NCBI GenBank assembly: GCA_003342895.1
Contig: PTFA01000031.1
Span: 5,560,678 to 5,624,677, forward strand
Length of the DNA: 64,000 nucleotides
Origin: Casuarius casuarius
Lineage: Eukaryota; Chordata; Aves; Casuariiformes; Casuariidae
Direction: 5' to 3'
Below the pieces are notes generated by a model. The model was not told where the DNA came from and did not search any database. It worked only from the letters and a program-made list of their open reading frames with translations. Every line of letters starts with the position of its first letter. The stretch's first letter is position 1. Shown here piece after piece: positions 36,876 through 50,389 of the stretch. Both the position numbers and the translations under genes were made by a program.

Positions 36876-39804
36876 TGGAGATCAAAACCAACACGAGCAA
36901 ACTCTCATGCCATACATACTGATGCCAGGCTTTCTTTCCATTCAGTAACTCCTTCCATTAAACCCGTTATCATATATGCCTGACTTCTTAGGGCTTGGTG
37001 TTTTTCACCATTTTTCACAGTACTGACCAGGGCGGCTAGTGCTGCTATGCGGTTCCCCTGCAATCACGGCCTCTTGCCTCTCCCAGCAGTGAAGTTGAGA
37101 GGTGGCCTCTCCAAGGTTTTGGGAAGGGGAGAGGAGGAAAAGCAATCAAACCAGGCCCAGAGTAGTCCCTTGTCTCCTTTTCCAGCTGCTTTCTACTATG
37201 CTAACAATCCAGGATGTTGACACTGCAGTTTATATGAGCGTTGAAGTGATGAAGGCATTACCACTGTTGGGCTGTGGGTCTTTCCACATGAGTCAGGCAG
37301 GAGGAGCAGGATGATTAGAAATGGAAAAAGACCCTTGTGGATCAGCCATAGCAGATGAAAAGTCAGGACAAAAGGAGAAATGAAGTATAATTATGAAGAG
37401 ATGTCATCCCTAACTTTCAGTAAAGTCTGCTTTTCACTTTCAGTTAGATGAATAGCATGTATTTCTAAAGATTTGGACAAGGTCATTAACTTGGACCAAA
37501 AAGGAAAGACTGCTAAATCTCTAAGCAAAATTTGGGGAACATGAAATACAGCATAATTTTTATCCTGGAACACTTGAAGAAATCATTTTCTTGTAGTCAC
37601 AGAAACTTTCAGAAATAAAGATCCTGCTCTAATGCGAATGTGCACTCATACTAAGCCAGACCCAGGGGTCTTAATTCAGTTTCAGCACAGGCCAAACTGA
37701 TTTCAAAATGAGCTTGTCTGAGCACAGTGACCTTATAAAGACGGCAGGATTCATACCATTTGTGCTGGGTGATCGTAACACACGAATTCTGAACATGGAG
37801 AGAATTCAGAAAAGCTTTTTTTTTTTCCTAACATGAGAGCAATTGCAGCATCCCCAGCCTTGCTCTATAAGGGTCTGAGAAAGGGAAAGTGTCTCTTAAT
37901 TGTTATAAAACCTTTTATTAATTATGTAGGTTTGAGGACTGAATATTTTGTTTTGTGCAGAAATATTAGGCTCATGTAAGCTTTCTGCATCTTCTTTCCT
38001 TAGAATCTGAATCAACCATTTGTGGTGAAAATGTAGCTAACAACATACACGGAGGCTGCTATGCTAGTAGAACATGTCTTATGCTAGCTTGCTCAAACTC
38101 GGGAGCAGGGCAAGGAAAAAGCGATGCAAACATATTCAGACACTCTCTCCATACTATTCTAATATTTCTAGTAACGAGAAAGAATTCAACTTTCACACAT
38201 ACAGGAGCATATGAAAAACTAATTAGCAGAGTTCTTGAGATCTTGTTTCTTTCATGTAATATCTGTCAAAAAGAGTGGTTACATTGCTACACTTCTGGGC
38301 CAGTGCATAAGGCAATATGAATATTTACTGCTGGAGGTATGTCACTTTGCAACTATTTTCAGTTCCCACTAGAATGGAAATAACAGAATGTAAAATATCA
38401 CGCATTAGCACTTAGCAGCATTAAGTTATTATGTAATCCAGGGCTGTCCAACCTTTCTGATCAGACAGGCCACACAGCTTCTTCCTCTGTTGAGGAAGGG
38501 CAGCACACCCCGGCCGCTCTCCTCCGAGCACACAACCAGACCTGTTGTCCATGTGTAGCAGCTCAGTCTGAACAAGCTCTTTTTCCCCAGGGCCTCCCTA
38601 GGGGAGGACAGCAAGCAGAAGAGGGCTGGAGGGAGAGTCCTGGTGGCAGCAGCCCGCTCCTAGCCGGTACCCTGCCTTTGGGGATGAATGGTCCTCACAG
38701 GCCATGAAAGTATCTAATATAGCATAATCTTTATAACATCTCTTATTATACCGCCGGACTCTTGAATCAAATTTCCTTTGCATTTGAGGATGCTCATTGT
38801 ACACCTCCTTATGCACTGCATCCCCAGCAAGGAGGGGGGATTAGTGCCGGTCACACACCTTCTGCTCTAACACAGCTGCCAGCTTTGCCATAGTTTAATT
38901 TCTAGAATGGAAACACTGGTGTTAGCTCATAAGGGCTAAGTACTTACCTTTGAATCATTACTTACTGACTCTCATTTAAAAAAAAGAAATAAATAAAAAC
39001 CTCCACACCCTCCCACAGTATCGATCAGCTCGTTCTGTCTTTTCTGTAACTCTCTGTCCTCTTCTAAGGCCCAGCCCCGCTGGTTCACTTAGCTCCCTGA
39101 GAAATTCATGTAACCCGCTTTGGAGACAGGTATCAGCAAAGTCTGTGAGAAGCAGTTAACACAAACCATGTGTTTTCCTATCTCAGTGACAGTTAAAGTC
39201 TACAATTTCACACTCTCACTTAGAGGAAAACAAAAACAAAACGCTGTGCCCTTTGGCCACGCTAATTCAGAAACGTCTGTCTCTTTGACCTGAGAGTGCC
39301 ACCAGGGAAAGCTGAATATGTCAGTGCCAGGACTCCACAGAGAAGGAAAGCAACAGGTAGCTCAAGGGGCAGCGTAGCCTGCGTACAGACTTTAGACACC
39401 AGGGACTCTTGAATTCTCAAGCGAATGCAGGGTAGATGTCTCCTGTGACCTTAACCCACTTCTGTCTCATCTTAGGAATGGGGGGAGCCAGGAGACGATT
39501 AGGGAGCTCGTACTTTGTGTAGGTCTTTGATAACAGAAAGCAAGGATGATACCGTTACTGCCACAAGCGTGATTTTTTTCGGTGTGCTTCTACCACTACA
39601 GTTTTGATCACCACTTGCCCCTTTTATGGTGCAAAATTCTGGTTCCCTGAGAAACAAACTTATTGCACAGGGAAACAGATTAGGAGCCATGGGTAGATTC
39701 AATAACAGGATCAACTGAAAACTACAAATATTTCTATCTAATTAAGGTCAGGTATCTCTGTATTTCAAATCTGTGACCCCAGGCCATCCTGGCCTCCATA
39801 CTGA

Positions 39805-39805
39805 C

Positions 39806-39838
<33 letters not shown>

Positions 39839-39854
39839 AAGAAAGAAAGAAAGA
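39805..39854. repeat. GAAA tetranucleotide repeat
   Basis: (GAAA)n microsatellite interrupted by a GAGAGAGA segment, about 1 kb before the last INHBA exon. Confidence 0.95.
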
Positions 39855-40850
39855 TGCCAACATGGCTTTTTCCCTTTTTAAGAAAAAAGTACCTCTCTCA
39901 AAAAAAACAATAAAAAACCCGAGCTAATTCATTCTCTCTTAACTTCTTCATGCTCTAGTGATCAAATCATAGAACAGCCCTCCTTATTCATTCCAGCTTC
40001 TGCCAGGGATATGAGCTCTGTATCAGAGAAACTCCCCCTCACCATCATAATCATCATGATGACATCTCAGCAAGTTGATACAATTATGCCACAGACCCAT
40101 CCCCATAATTATACAGTTCTTCTTTAGCTCATTTCTCAGTATATTCACCATTACTATAATCACAGCGAGTACAGTGTGTTAAATTAAGAACAGGATCTAC
40201 AGCTAAAATCTCACAGAATGAAGAGTCTGCCTGCTGTAATTCTGCAATTCTTTACAATATAATTCTGTAAACCTCTCAAAATTGAGGCCTGTATTTTAGC
40301 ATTTCTTTGTTTTTGTAACAATTGACATTTACAACTTGTTTTAAGACCCACATGAAGAATGGTGTTTTACAGAGGGAGAAAGGACAGATCTTGTTCCCAC
40401 ATCATTCCCAAAGAATTGCCAAAGAATTGGTAGGACTGGCACTTGCTCCCCAATTTTTGCTGTTAGGCACAGATCTGTATGTGTATGATATATACTCATG
40501 GACTGTCTTCACAGAAGCATTTTTGCATTTCAGCTAACAGCAATCACAAAGACAGCTCAGGCAAATGAACTCTTAGCAGCGTCTAATGCTTATTTGCCAT
40601 GAAATGCTTTACATAAACCAACCTACAGGTATCATCATTACTATAACGAAATGCTTCAGTTAAAATACTATACTGGAAAAAAACAGGCAAACACATACTT
40701 TTCCGAAGAGGAAATTTTCCCAAAAGAGAAAGGTAAACTTGGCAGAAAAACTGAGGAGAGGAATGGGTGAAGGAGGGTTAGAATAGAAAAATCAGAAAAA
40801 ATTAAAAAATAGCAAAGTAGGAAACCTAGGGAACTTCATGCCTGCGGTGA

Positions 40851-41813
<963 letters not shown>

Positions 41814-42480
41814 GCACACGTGCGCGCAAGACCCTTCTCTATTAAGCTGAGAAGCAAATATTGTAAAAGCCCAAGAAGAGGAAAGACCTGACATGGTATA
41901 ACCTTTCTGAATGAAACAATCAACTGAAATAAAAGCAAAAACAAAAAAGAGAGAGAAAAGAGAGAGAAAAAAAGCTGACCTGAGGAGGATCAGAATAGAC
42001 TAAAGATATACAAAGGAAGAAAAAGAAAGCTTCATGACCAGGGCTTGAATGAGATGCATTTGAATGGCGGTATGGGTCAGGGATTTCCCCTTCCTTTCAG
42101 TATGCTCCTTATCTTATTAGATAGTATATTAAACATTACCTGTAACAAGGGGAGTTATGTTCCCTCCCCTGGTTACCCATCAGTTCAAGCCGTGGTAGCA
42201 GCTCATCTAACCTGCAGCAATTTGGACTAAGTCCAAAATGTCATTGAAATTCCTTGAAAAGCCATGTGTATGAACACTACATTCACTGGCACTTTCCCCC
42301 CACAATTTACCAAGGAACTGAGTACGTGTGTAGTGTCTGTGTGGATATATATGTGGCTATGTATTTATATACATATCTCTATACATACATACACTACACA
42401 CATCCATATACTTACTTATATTGGTAAAGGGACAATATTGTGCAGGTGTATACACCTTCATCTTCTGCACTACATTTACA

Positions 42481-42580
42481 AAAAAAAAAAGAAAAAAGGA
42501 AAAAAAAAGAAAAGAAAAATGAAGAAAAAACAAAATAAAAATTAAAAAGAACGAAAGAAAGAATAAAAGTTACATTTTGT
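42481..42580. repeat. A/G-rich simple repeat in the INHBA 3' UTR
   Basis: About 100 bases of nearly pure purine (A10, GAAAAAAGG, AAAGAAAG and similar), containing two AATAAA hexamers. It could cause internal oligo-dT priming in cDNA libraries and give false transcript ends. Confidence 0.85.
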
Positions 42581-43332
42581 AAAGGTGCTTACAACGTTAG
42601 AACTATGCAACCTAGTTGGTTTGAAACTGTTTACCTGCGAGAGAAAGAAAAAAAAAACAGAAAGACTTTTTTTTTTAAATGGAAGTAACTTGTTTTAAAA
42701 CAAAATTCTTCAGTGAGAGATACTTGAAAGGAACATGTTTGTCCAGTTACTGGAGCCAAACATTTCTATATTTTGTAAAAAAAATTTTTAATCGTTTACT
42801 ATTTGCACTACAATGGTGTCTGACCTGTCTAATCCTTATTTAACAAACATTTGCAAGGGAGGGTGGTTGGGTGTGGGAGGGGTTGAGAGCTGCACTTATT
42901 GTGAGCTATACAAGAACTGCTACAGCACACAAAATAGCTATTTTTATTATTATAATTATTATTATTATTTTATACCTTAAAAAGAATAGACACATACACC
43001 AAAGACATTTGTGCGAGCCTCTAAAAAGTCTGTTTGTGGTTGGTACCATTCACCTGTAATAAGTTAGGGTTTGAATTAAGGGTCAGTGGGTTGATTACAT
43101 TCAGGCTAGTATATCTGTTAACTAGTTGAATTCAAATACTGCCCTCAACAGAAAATTGCAATTCGAAGTTAGCTCTGGATTTCAAAAGCCCAGAAAAGCC
43201 CTGGGATTTGGATCCAAGGTGCCTGGATCCAGCGCCCATCTAGGTATAATTGTACTCATTTTGCATGTACAACACTAAGACTCATCCCTGACGCACAGCA
43301 CCTGTGCATTGCTGGGAAACAACTTTATACAA

Positions 43333-43386
43333 GCGATATACATATATATATATGTATATATTTCTGTATGTATATATGTATGTATA
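43333..43386. repeat. TA/GTAT simple repeat in the INHBA 3' UTR
   Basis: Alternating purine-pyrimidine tract of TATATA and TGTATA units. It contains two exact TGTATATA motifs (43353-43360 and 43369-43376), the DNA form of the Pumilio site UGUANAUA. Confidence 0.85.
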
Positions 43387-44220
43387 CACAAGGTATAAGC
43401 ACTTCTGGCTTCACTTTAATATTCTTAAAACAATGAATGTTTGTGTGCAAAGCACAGTATATTAAAAGATTGTCTGTTTGTTACTAATACGTGGGAGGGA
43501 CACGTTCAAAATAGTATCTGTGTGAGAGAAACCTAAAGTGCTGGTGTACACTTCGAAAGTACTGATGTAAAACTGCAAGCAGCTTTGGGCCCTGCCCACC
43601 ATCACCCCGGCAAAACGTACCGAAAATGGAAGTTGTGGTAGGATTTCTGTTTTCAATGCCGTCTTTAGTGGAAGACTGGCTGCCTCAACCACCACCCTTT
43701 AGCACAGCAACTCTGAAGGGGTTTGCATGTTTAAGACCTAATTTTCAGTGTCAACACCTAACCTGAAGGGTCCAACCCATAGGGCATAGGTAGATAGGTT
43801 GTTAAAAAATTCTATCGCTGTCGTATTTAAAAGAATGTTAAAGTTACAACATTTGTCTTTGGCTAGGGGGCAATGAGAAGAGGGAACAGGAGAAACATTG
43901 AGGCCCTGTTTACACTGAATTCAATAACCCTGAGCCTGAAGCTCCAGACTCTCACGGGTTTGCAGGACCGAGCCCTTGTTAGGTGCCTTCTGGTGAGGAG
44001 GGCTTCAGAACACCCCTCACCGAAAGAAGCGCTAACACAGCTCCCCGCCTCATTGAGAGCACGGTTTGTGAAAAAAGAAAAAATTTAAAAAAAAAAAAAC
44101 CTATAGCACAATTTAACCCAGTCACATTGGCTAGGGACAGCGTGTTAGCACCTTCATGGCGAGAACCATGTTTAAACAGTGTAATCAGGGCCTTCATTTT
44201 TGTCAGCCAAAACTGTTTAT

Positions 44221-44288
44221 GTGCGCGCGTGTGTGTGTTCTCCATGTCTGTGTGTGTGCATATGTATGTGTGCGTGGGCGCACGTCCA
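44221..44288. repeat. GT-rich simple repeat in the INHBA 3' UTR
   Basis: Interrupted GT/GC dinucleotide tract (GTGCGCGCGTGTGTGTG and TGTGTGTGTGCATATG). The transcript strand is GU-rich, 160 bases upstream of the AATAAA at 44380. Confidence 0.85.
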
Positions 44289-44379
44289 TATTTGTATGTA
44301 TTAATAGAGATTTAAAAAGAAAGAAAAAAAAAGGAAAAAAAGGCAGAAAAGAAAAAAAAAAAAGCCCTTTCCTCTGTTG

Positions 44380-44385
44380 AATAAA
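44380..44385 (+). terminator. INHBA: Possible proximal INHBA poly(A) signal
   Basis: AATAAA within TGTTGAATAAATATC, about 2.6 kb after the stop codon. Other AATAAA hexamers lie at 41928, 42534 and 42562, the last two in a purine-rich repeat. Multiple INHBA mRNA sizes are known in mammals, so alternative ends are plausible; which are used cannot be told from sequence. Confidence 0.35.
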
Positions 44386-46937
44386 TATCAACATACATGC
44401 TTATAGCTAAGTTTTCTATCTAATTTATTCCACAGTATTTAGATTGCATAGTACAGCTAATGGGTTATACATTTATGTACTTTTTATACAATGCATTTTT
44501 TACAGACTTGTTTGCAGTTTGCAAAAAAAACCCTTTAAAAAAATTGTAACAATTGGGTAAACACTAAATTTGTCACTAAAGCATTCTGTAAAATATCAAG
44601 GCTTTCTGATTTAAATTATTCACAGAAGTTTGTTGGGTTTTTTGTATTTTCTTCCTGGGGAGAAGGAGGGAGGGATGCCAAATGCTAGTAGGAAAAAAAA
44701 TAAAATAAAAAAAGAAGATGCACAACTAATTTATCTTTATAACTTAAACAAAACAAGTTGCTGACCCTGCTTCACATGAAGCAAGTGGCAGAATTGCTGT
44801 TGATTTTTCTAGAAGCAGAGCCAGGCTCTGCAACAGCAGGGGCAGAGACATAGCCTATGACGGTTGTTGAAAAGAGGACCTTTTATTTCTCTGGGCTTTG
44901 CATCAGGCCTTAAAATTTTAAGTGTGTTATTGCAAAACCCTTACTGGTGTCAATAGTCTCACTGACCGCTCCTGGTCTCCTTACAAGAGTAGTAAAACTA
45001 GTCGCAGGAGTAAAGGTAAGCCAGACTGAGGCACAGATTCGTTTCGTTGTAGACAGTGCGAGGGGAAAGGAAGGACTGTGAATGAACGGCACCTTAGCCA
45101 GCAGTGGCTGATTTGATTAGTTAAAGCTGTTTTGCATCACAGTTGGTCTCTGACTCTAGTGGCCAGGGAAGCAGGTGAGATGGCTCATGTCAGCAAAGAT
45201 TATGCTCCAGTTTGATTAGCTGGAGAGAACGGGAGACCTGAAATCCCTGCGTCTTCCCCTAAGCGACAATGGCAAAACTCCCATAGGCAGCAAGTGGAGT
45301 AAGATGCGGCTCACGGTTTTCCTGGCCAAAGCAGACAGAGCCTTTAAAAAGGAGTTTGATACTGATGCTAATTTTGATGCAAGCTTTTATGTGGTGAACA
45401 GGGGCTGGCCCTGGAAAACATGAAACTAGCATGAGACAATTCCCAAGTGAGGAAAGAAAAGAGGATTTTAGATGTGGTGAGTGGGTTACATGATAGATAC
45501 TCACTGATTTGAAAACCTTCTTCTGTTTTCGGTGTAACTGTTCCTAAGCCCTGCTTTTTAGCTTTCATTTGTGTGTATACCATTCTCAAATTTTAAAGGT
45601 TTCTCCCTCCAATCTCTAGATTCAGTCATGGGGTTTTGATTTGTGGTCAGAGTTATTTAAAGCAGGGGGAAATGAAAAAGTATATGATAAAATAAAATAA
45701 GAAATCAGGATGTTAATCAAGACTGAGTGATTCCAGCAAAACACCCCACCCCTGATAATTTGGTTTAATTAAACCTGCATGTACTTAAAATAGCATTAGA
45801 AATTGTTACCATATTTGACCAGTTCTTCAAGGACATGCAGTCTCAGAAATAATTCTCCTTTCAGGTATTAGTATACCCCCCAAAAGTCTTTAACTACTAA
45901 CACATTCCTTTCCATATAACCCATTTCCTGTTTATATTGAAATATATTTTCAGTATATATTTGATCACCAAAATGTATTTGTTCTGTGCCTCCACAATCT
46001 TCTTGCTTCATGGTTGACCACATTTGGTTGTCTTTCCCCCTCCCCAGGTCAGACGCTCACTGCATACAAGGCCTAAGGAACTGGCAGAAGTGCACATTGA
46101 GAAGTTTCTTTGGGAGGGCTGAATGTATTTGTATTCTTGGGGTTTTGCAAAGGAAATGCTTACAGATGCTTATAATTATTCTGCAGTTATATGTCACAGC
46201 AGAATACTGATGTAGGGCCCAAAACTGTAGAACTGAACGAAGTGGGAGTTTTGTCATTGACTTCAGTAGAAACAGTCTCTTACCAATCATTGCAAAACAG
46301 TACTCCATCATAAATACCTGCTTTTTTGTATTTAGTTGTGATTCAAGCAATCAGATTCATTTAACTGTAACACCACAAGGCCAAGGAGAGGCTAGCAGCA
46401 ATATCTCTGAGTTAGAGAAGTTCAGGCATCTGTAAAGTCTGCATGCAAAATGAAAATTTTTATGGACTATAGTTACTCATGTGGAATAGTGCCTTACTCT
46501 GTAAGCAATGCTGTTGATTTCAGAGAGTCTCCTTTCCTAGAAAGTAGGAACAAAGTGAGCAGAATCTATTTCTGGAGTGCAGGTAGAAGAGATGTGGTGG
46601 AAATTATTAAGTTCTTTAACTTAAACCTCATGTCAAAATTGTGCATCAGTATAAGAATCAGATGCTAATCACTTTCCTTAGGCTGAGAAGAACTTTACTC
46701 TCCATGTGCTCTCGTTGCATCACGTGTGGAATAAAAAGCTGCTCAGTATGAATAAATAACATCATAATTTGACCTTTCATGAACAATTAGAAGCAACATT
46801 TTCATGGGCAGAAACAAACAACACTTCTGGGTTATATAGCTATTTATTTTTTGAGATACAGTGAATTTGTATTAATTCTCCATGGGTTTTTTGTATTTAA
46901 ATGCTTTCAAAAACAGTACATTGACGATGGATTGAAG

Positions 46938-47037
46938 ATATATATGTATATGTACATATACATATTATATATATATCTACAATATATATATACACACACA
47001 ACAATATATATATGTATATACATATATATATATAAAT
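46938..47037. repeat. TA-rich simple repeat in the INHBA 3' UTR
   Basis: About 100 bases of TATA, TACA and CACA steps with internal self-complementarity. It contains TGTACATA (46951-46958) and TGTATATA (47013-47020), both fitting UGUANAUA. Confidence 0.9.
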
Positions 47038-47096
47038 TATGAAAGCCAAGATATTATGAAGCCTATTTTGTTTTTATCATTTTGTTTTGTTGTTGA

Positions 47097-47134
47097 TATT
47101 ATTATTATTATTATTATTGTTATTATTATTATTT
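47097..47134. repeat. ATT trinucleotide repeat in the INHBA 3' UTR
   Basis: (ATT)n with one TTG interruption, about 350 bases before the distal poly(A) signal. The flanking downstream sequence looks conserved with mammals by recall. Confidence 0.95.
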
Positions 47135-47448
47135 TGCATACTACATGCAGTGCTTTAACCAATGTCTGTTCGGCTAATGTAATTAAAGTTGTTAATTTAT
47201 ATGAGTACATTTCAACTATGTCAATGGTTTCTTAATATTTATTGTGTAGAAGGACTGGTATTTTTTTTATTTACATTATGTTTAAAGAGGTAACAGTTTG
47301 ATATGTTCTCATTTGTTTATATTAGAAGTTATTTATTTTCACGGCATTCCGTCTGATATTTTGATATTTGGAAGGCATGCTACCTATACTTTGTACAGTT
47401 AGTGGGCAGTATTCAGCAGCTCCCGGTAGATTTTTAGGCCCTTTGTTA

Positions 47449-47454
47449 AATAAA
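47449..47454 (+). terminator. INHBA: Distal INHBA poly(A) signal
   Basis: AATAAA within GTTAAATAAAAGACCTGTTTGGG, followed after about 20 bases by a T-rich region (TTTTTATTTTAGATC) and GT/T-rich sequence. This fits cleavage near 47475. The surrounding sequence resembles the 3' terminus of the human mRNA. Confidence 0.75.
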
Positions 47455-47475
47455 AGACCTGTTTGGGATTTTTAT

Positions 47476-49980
47476 TTTAGATCTTTCTTATTGGTTTGCC
47501 AGGACCCCTCAGCGCACTTATTGCCAGATACTCTGCCTGCGTGACCAATTTATTCCTACTGTATTTACCTAGGACAGAGGACCAAAACCACCTCTGGTGT
47601 AAGTCCAGTGACTTCAGTGAAGTTATACCAGAGATGCATTTGGCTCACAGAGAAAACGCTTGTGCAAATCAATGCAAAGAAAAGGCAGAAAGAAAGAAAG
47701 AAAGAAAGAGTCTTTGCATTTGGAAGGGGATTTCAACATGTTAAAAATGTTTGGGTCAGCTACTATTTTATTTTATTTTGTTCTTTTTGTTATCTTGCTC
47801 TTTCTTATACAACAACAGCAACAACACAAGTGAAATAAATAAAGGGAGTTTCACCAAGCATTGTGTAATCGTCCCTTAATATGGATTCCTGGTTGGGAAA
47901 TAGAGGGAGCTGGGGAAATAACAGAAAAGTTTTACCTTAGAGGAGAAACGCATAGATGCGTCTTAGGATCAACAGCATGATGCCTTCCTCTTTTGTGTGA
48001 CTGTGTCAAATGTAAATTCACATTCATGGCCCTACATGTAATGGAATTTCAAGTTGTTCATTTCTCCTTGTGAAACGCATTGAGTATAAAAGATAAAGCC
48101 AACTGCATCTCCTCTCTGCCTGCAGGCTGTTAGGTCTTCAACTACCATCACCGCAATTCCCTTGAATTACCAGGAATTAGATGCTCACACAGATAAAAAG
48201 ATAATTTGTATTAACAAGACAAAATTGCAGGGCTGTCAGTTCACATACACGAGGTTATAAACTGATTAGTTGTCATATGAAGTGATCAAAGAGGCCTACA
48301 CAGGCTGCTGATCCCTGATCTGAGCAAGAAATTATCTGAATACCCTCGTATTTGAAAGCAAAGTGTACTTACAAGGGGTTTTCACCAGTCATTGCATTCC
48401 TACAGTGATAAATGGGCTCCTGCTACATTCCAGGGGAGGGAGAATCAGGGAACAGGAATTTTGAGGTTGATCTTTAAATGGATTACTTGCACGGCACTCA
48501 AGCAGAGGCCACAGCAGCTATTAGCTACCCTTTCAATAACCAGACTTTGAAAGCCTTTCTGCAAAGGCCGGAAAAGTGATTTGCATTCCTCTTACCAAGA
48601 GTAAGTTTTCAACAAATCAATGCAATCTTAGCTAGAGAAAGCCTTTGTCCCTAACAGTTCAGTAGAAACTAAAGACATAACTGAATATTTGCTTTCTTTC
48701 CTTTGTTATGATAACTATTATTATTATTGCCAAAAAGGACAAATCCAACTGGCTTTGGAAGTTGCACTAGCAAAATAAAATTAGAAGCACTATTTCATTC
48801 AAAATGATGACTGATTAACCTGATATAAATGAAACTTATACTTCAGGTGTACAACAGGGAGTTCTCTTTCTCTGATATGTCATTAAGTGTAGCACTGCAT
48901 GGGGTAATGCAGATTTTTTCCATTTTCTCCAGCTGTTTGATTTTTCTTTAAGAATGCTATTGAGAACTGTTGCTATTGTATGGGCTTGTTGAAGTGCAGC
49001 AGCTCAAAAAACAGGAGAGAGTTAAGAGCTGCCTTTTGCACTGGCAGAACAATCTGTTAAAATTGAAGAAAAAAAAAAAACCTGCCCCAAACAAATTAGG
49101 CCAAATTAATAATACACAGAGGCAGATAACACCAAACGATGTTGCAAAACAGTTCCTCTATACTCAGTGTGGATTTCCTACCTCAGAGGAATGTTTTCAC
49201 ACTGCTACTTGGGCTACTGAGTCACTGTGCTAGTTTCAGAGTATATCGTGACTTTTTTCCACGCTTGTCACAGGGCTAAGAGAGTCAGTGTTTGGGTAGC
49301 CTCAGTGGCTGCCCTCGGTGATCTCTTTCTTGAGTTTGTCTCCAGTCTCGAGTCAAGTTTGTCTCCCTGAAATACAACCATAGACTGATTTTAAAATACT
49401 GCCTAGGGCTCAGAGTGACAATACTCTTATGCTGGTGAGAGAAATACAGTACTGTGATCAAATCCATGGCTTGCAAATACCTGCCACCCAGCCTCTATGA
49501 CCTCTGGGCATTCCATAGTTTCAGAAGAGTTATCTTGCACATTCTCACCATTTAATCACATTTCTTCTGTCTACTATTGCTTCTCATCAGCTTTGCTGGG
49601 ATTACGTTGACTGGAAAAATAGTGCACAAAACTGTCAGCTGCTCGAGCATCCCAAATCCTCCATGTAGGACAGAGAGGTCAAGGGAGCTGTGAGATTTCC
49701 CTTTCCCCTCTGACAGCAGTCAGCACCTCCAAGCACCCAAAGTGGAAGGCCTGGAAGAAAGAGTATATCTTTTTCCTACACAGGCTGTAAGAGGGAGCCA
49801 AAAAGGGGGAGCTCACCTTCCTACCAGCTTTATTTTGTCTTTGGAGAGCATCACCATAACTTATGGACACAATGGCAAATTCAGCATAAACGTTGCAACT
49901 TCACATCAGGAAGCAGCGTAACAATTATTTTATATGCCTGAATCATCCAGTCTCTATTATATAAGAAAGTTACTCTGTCT
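47476..49980. other. Downstream flank of INHBA, no gene seen
   Basis: Sequence after the INHBA poly(A) site. It has a GAAA repeat at 47688-47710 and a possible ancient amniote repeat copy at 47590-47650. Open frames are short and unremarkable. Confidence 0.6.
47688..47710. repeat. GAAA simple repeat
   Basis: A short (GAAA)n tract of about six units, just beyond the INHBA transcript end. Confidence 0.9.
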
Positions 49981-50382
49981 GTGAACAGGCAGAAATGTAT
50001 ATCACCAGAGTTATGGCCTCCAGAATTTCCTATAACAGCAGACAAAAACACCATAGCAGCTTTATTCAAACAAGAAAAACATTCCGAGGAAAGTTGGCAA
50101 GAGATACTAGCAGAGGTCCCTAGAGGGGCTCGTGAGCAGACTGCTCCTCCACAAGTTATGCGTATACAAGAATGCCTCTTACGGCTGCATGAGGATGCAG
50201 TTTACAGGCCTAAGCTTGATCTTAATGGAGTCAGCAGGGTATTACAGAGCTGGGCTAGCTTAACTGAAAATAAAATTAAGTTCTATTTTTTGAAGAAGAT
50301 CACTGAATATGAAACAGCAAAGAGTAAGACAGTAGATGACAGAGGTGCTTTTCCAAATCTATTTGAAAGTGATCAAAGTTGA
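49981..50382 (+). other. Unidentified 133-codon open reading frame
   Basis: An ATG-to-stop frame of 133 codons that looks more protein-like than its neighbours: mixed charged and hydrophobic composition, no low-complexity run, and a plausible helical central part (IQECLLRLHEDA at residues 62-73, then VSRVLQSWASLTENKIKFYF). I recognise no family. There is no visible promoter, splice partner or poly(A) signal tied to it. It lies 2.5 kb past INHBA, just before repeat-derived sequence, so it may be a decayed exon of a retrocopy or transposon, a lncRNA segment or chance. It should not be treated as a gene without transcript support. Confidence 0.2.
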
Positions 50383-50389
50383 GCACCTC

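Larger units (their letters stand above)
41814..47475 (+). other. INHBA: INHBA 3' UTR
   Basis: The trailer is about 5.7 kb. Its far end, from GTTAATTTATATGAGTACAT near 47190 to the AATAAA at 47449, matches the end of the long human INHBA transcript as I recall it, which supports a single long UTR. It has several simple repeats: an A/G tract at 42481-42580, TA/GTAT tracts at 43333-43386, GT at 44221-44288, TA at 46938-47037 and ATT at 47097-47134. Earlier AATAAA hexamers at 41928, 42534, 42562 and 44380 may give shorter mRNAs. TATTTAT-type AU-rich elements (for example near 47327-47343) and UGUANAUA motifs suggest post-transcriptional control. Confidence 0.7.

Noticed and set aside
38432..38560. 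CCAGGGCTGTCCAACC..GGCCACAC, which resembles the end of some hAT-type DNA transposons
   Set aside because: Only one short end-like match by memory, no matching opposite terminal repeat and no 8-bp target duplication found.
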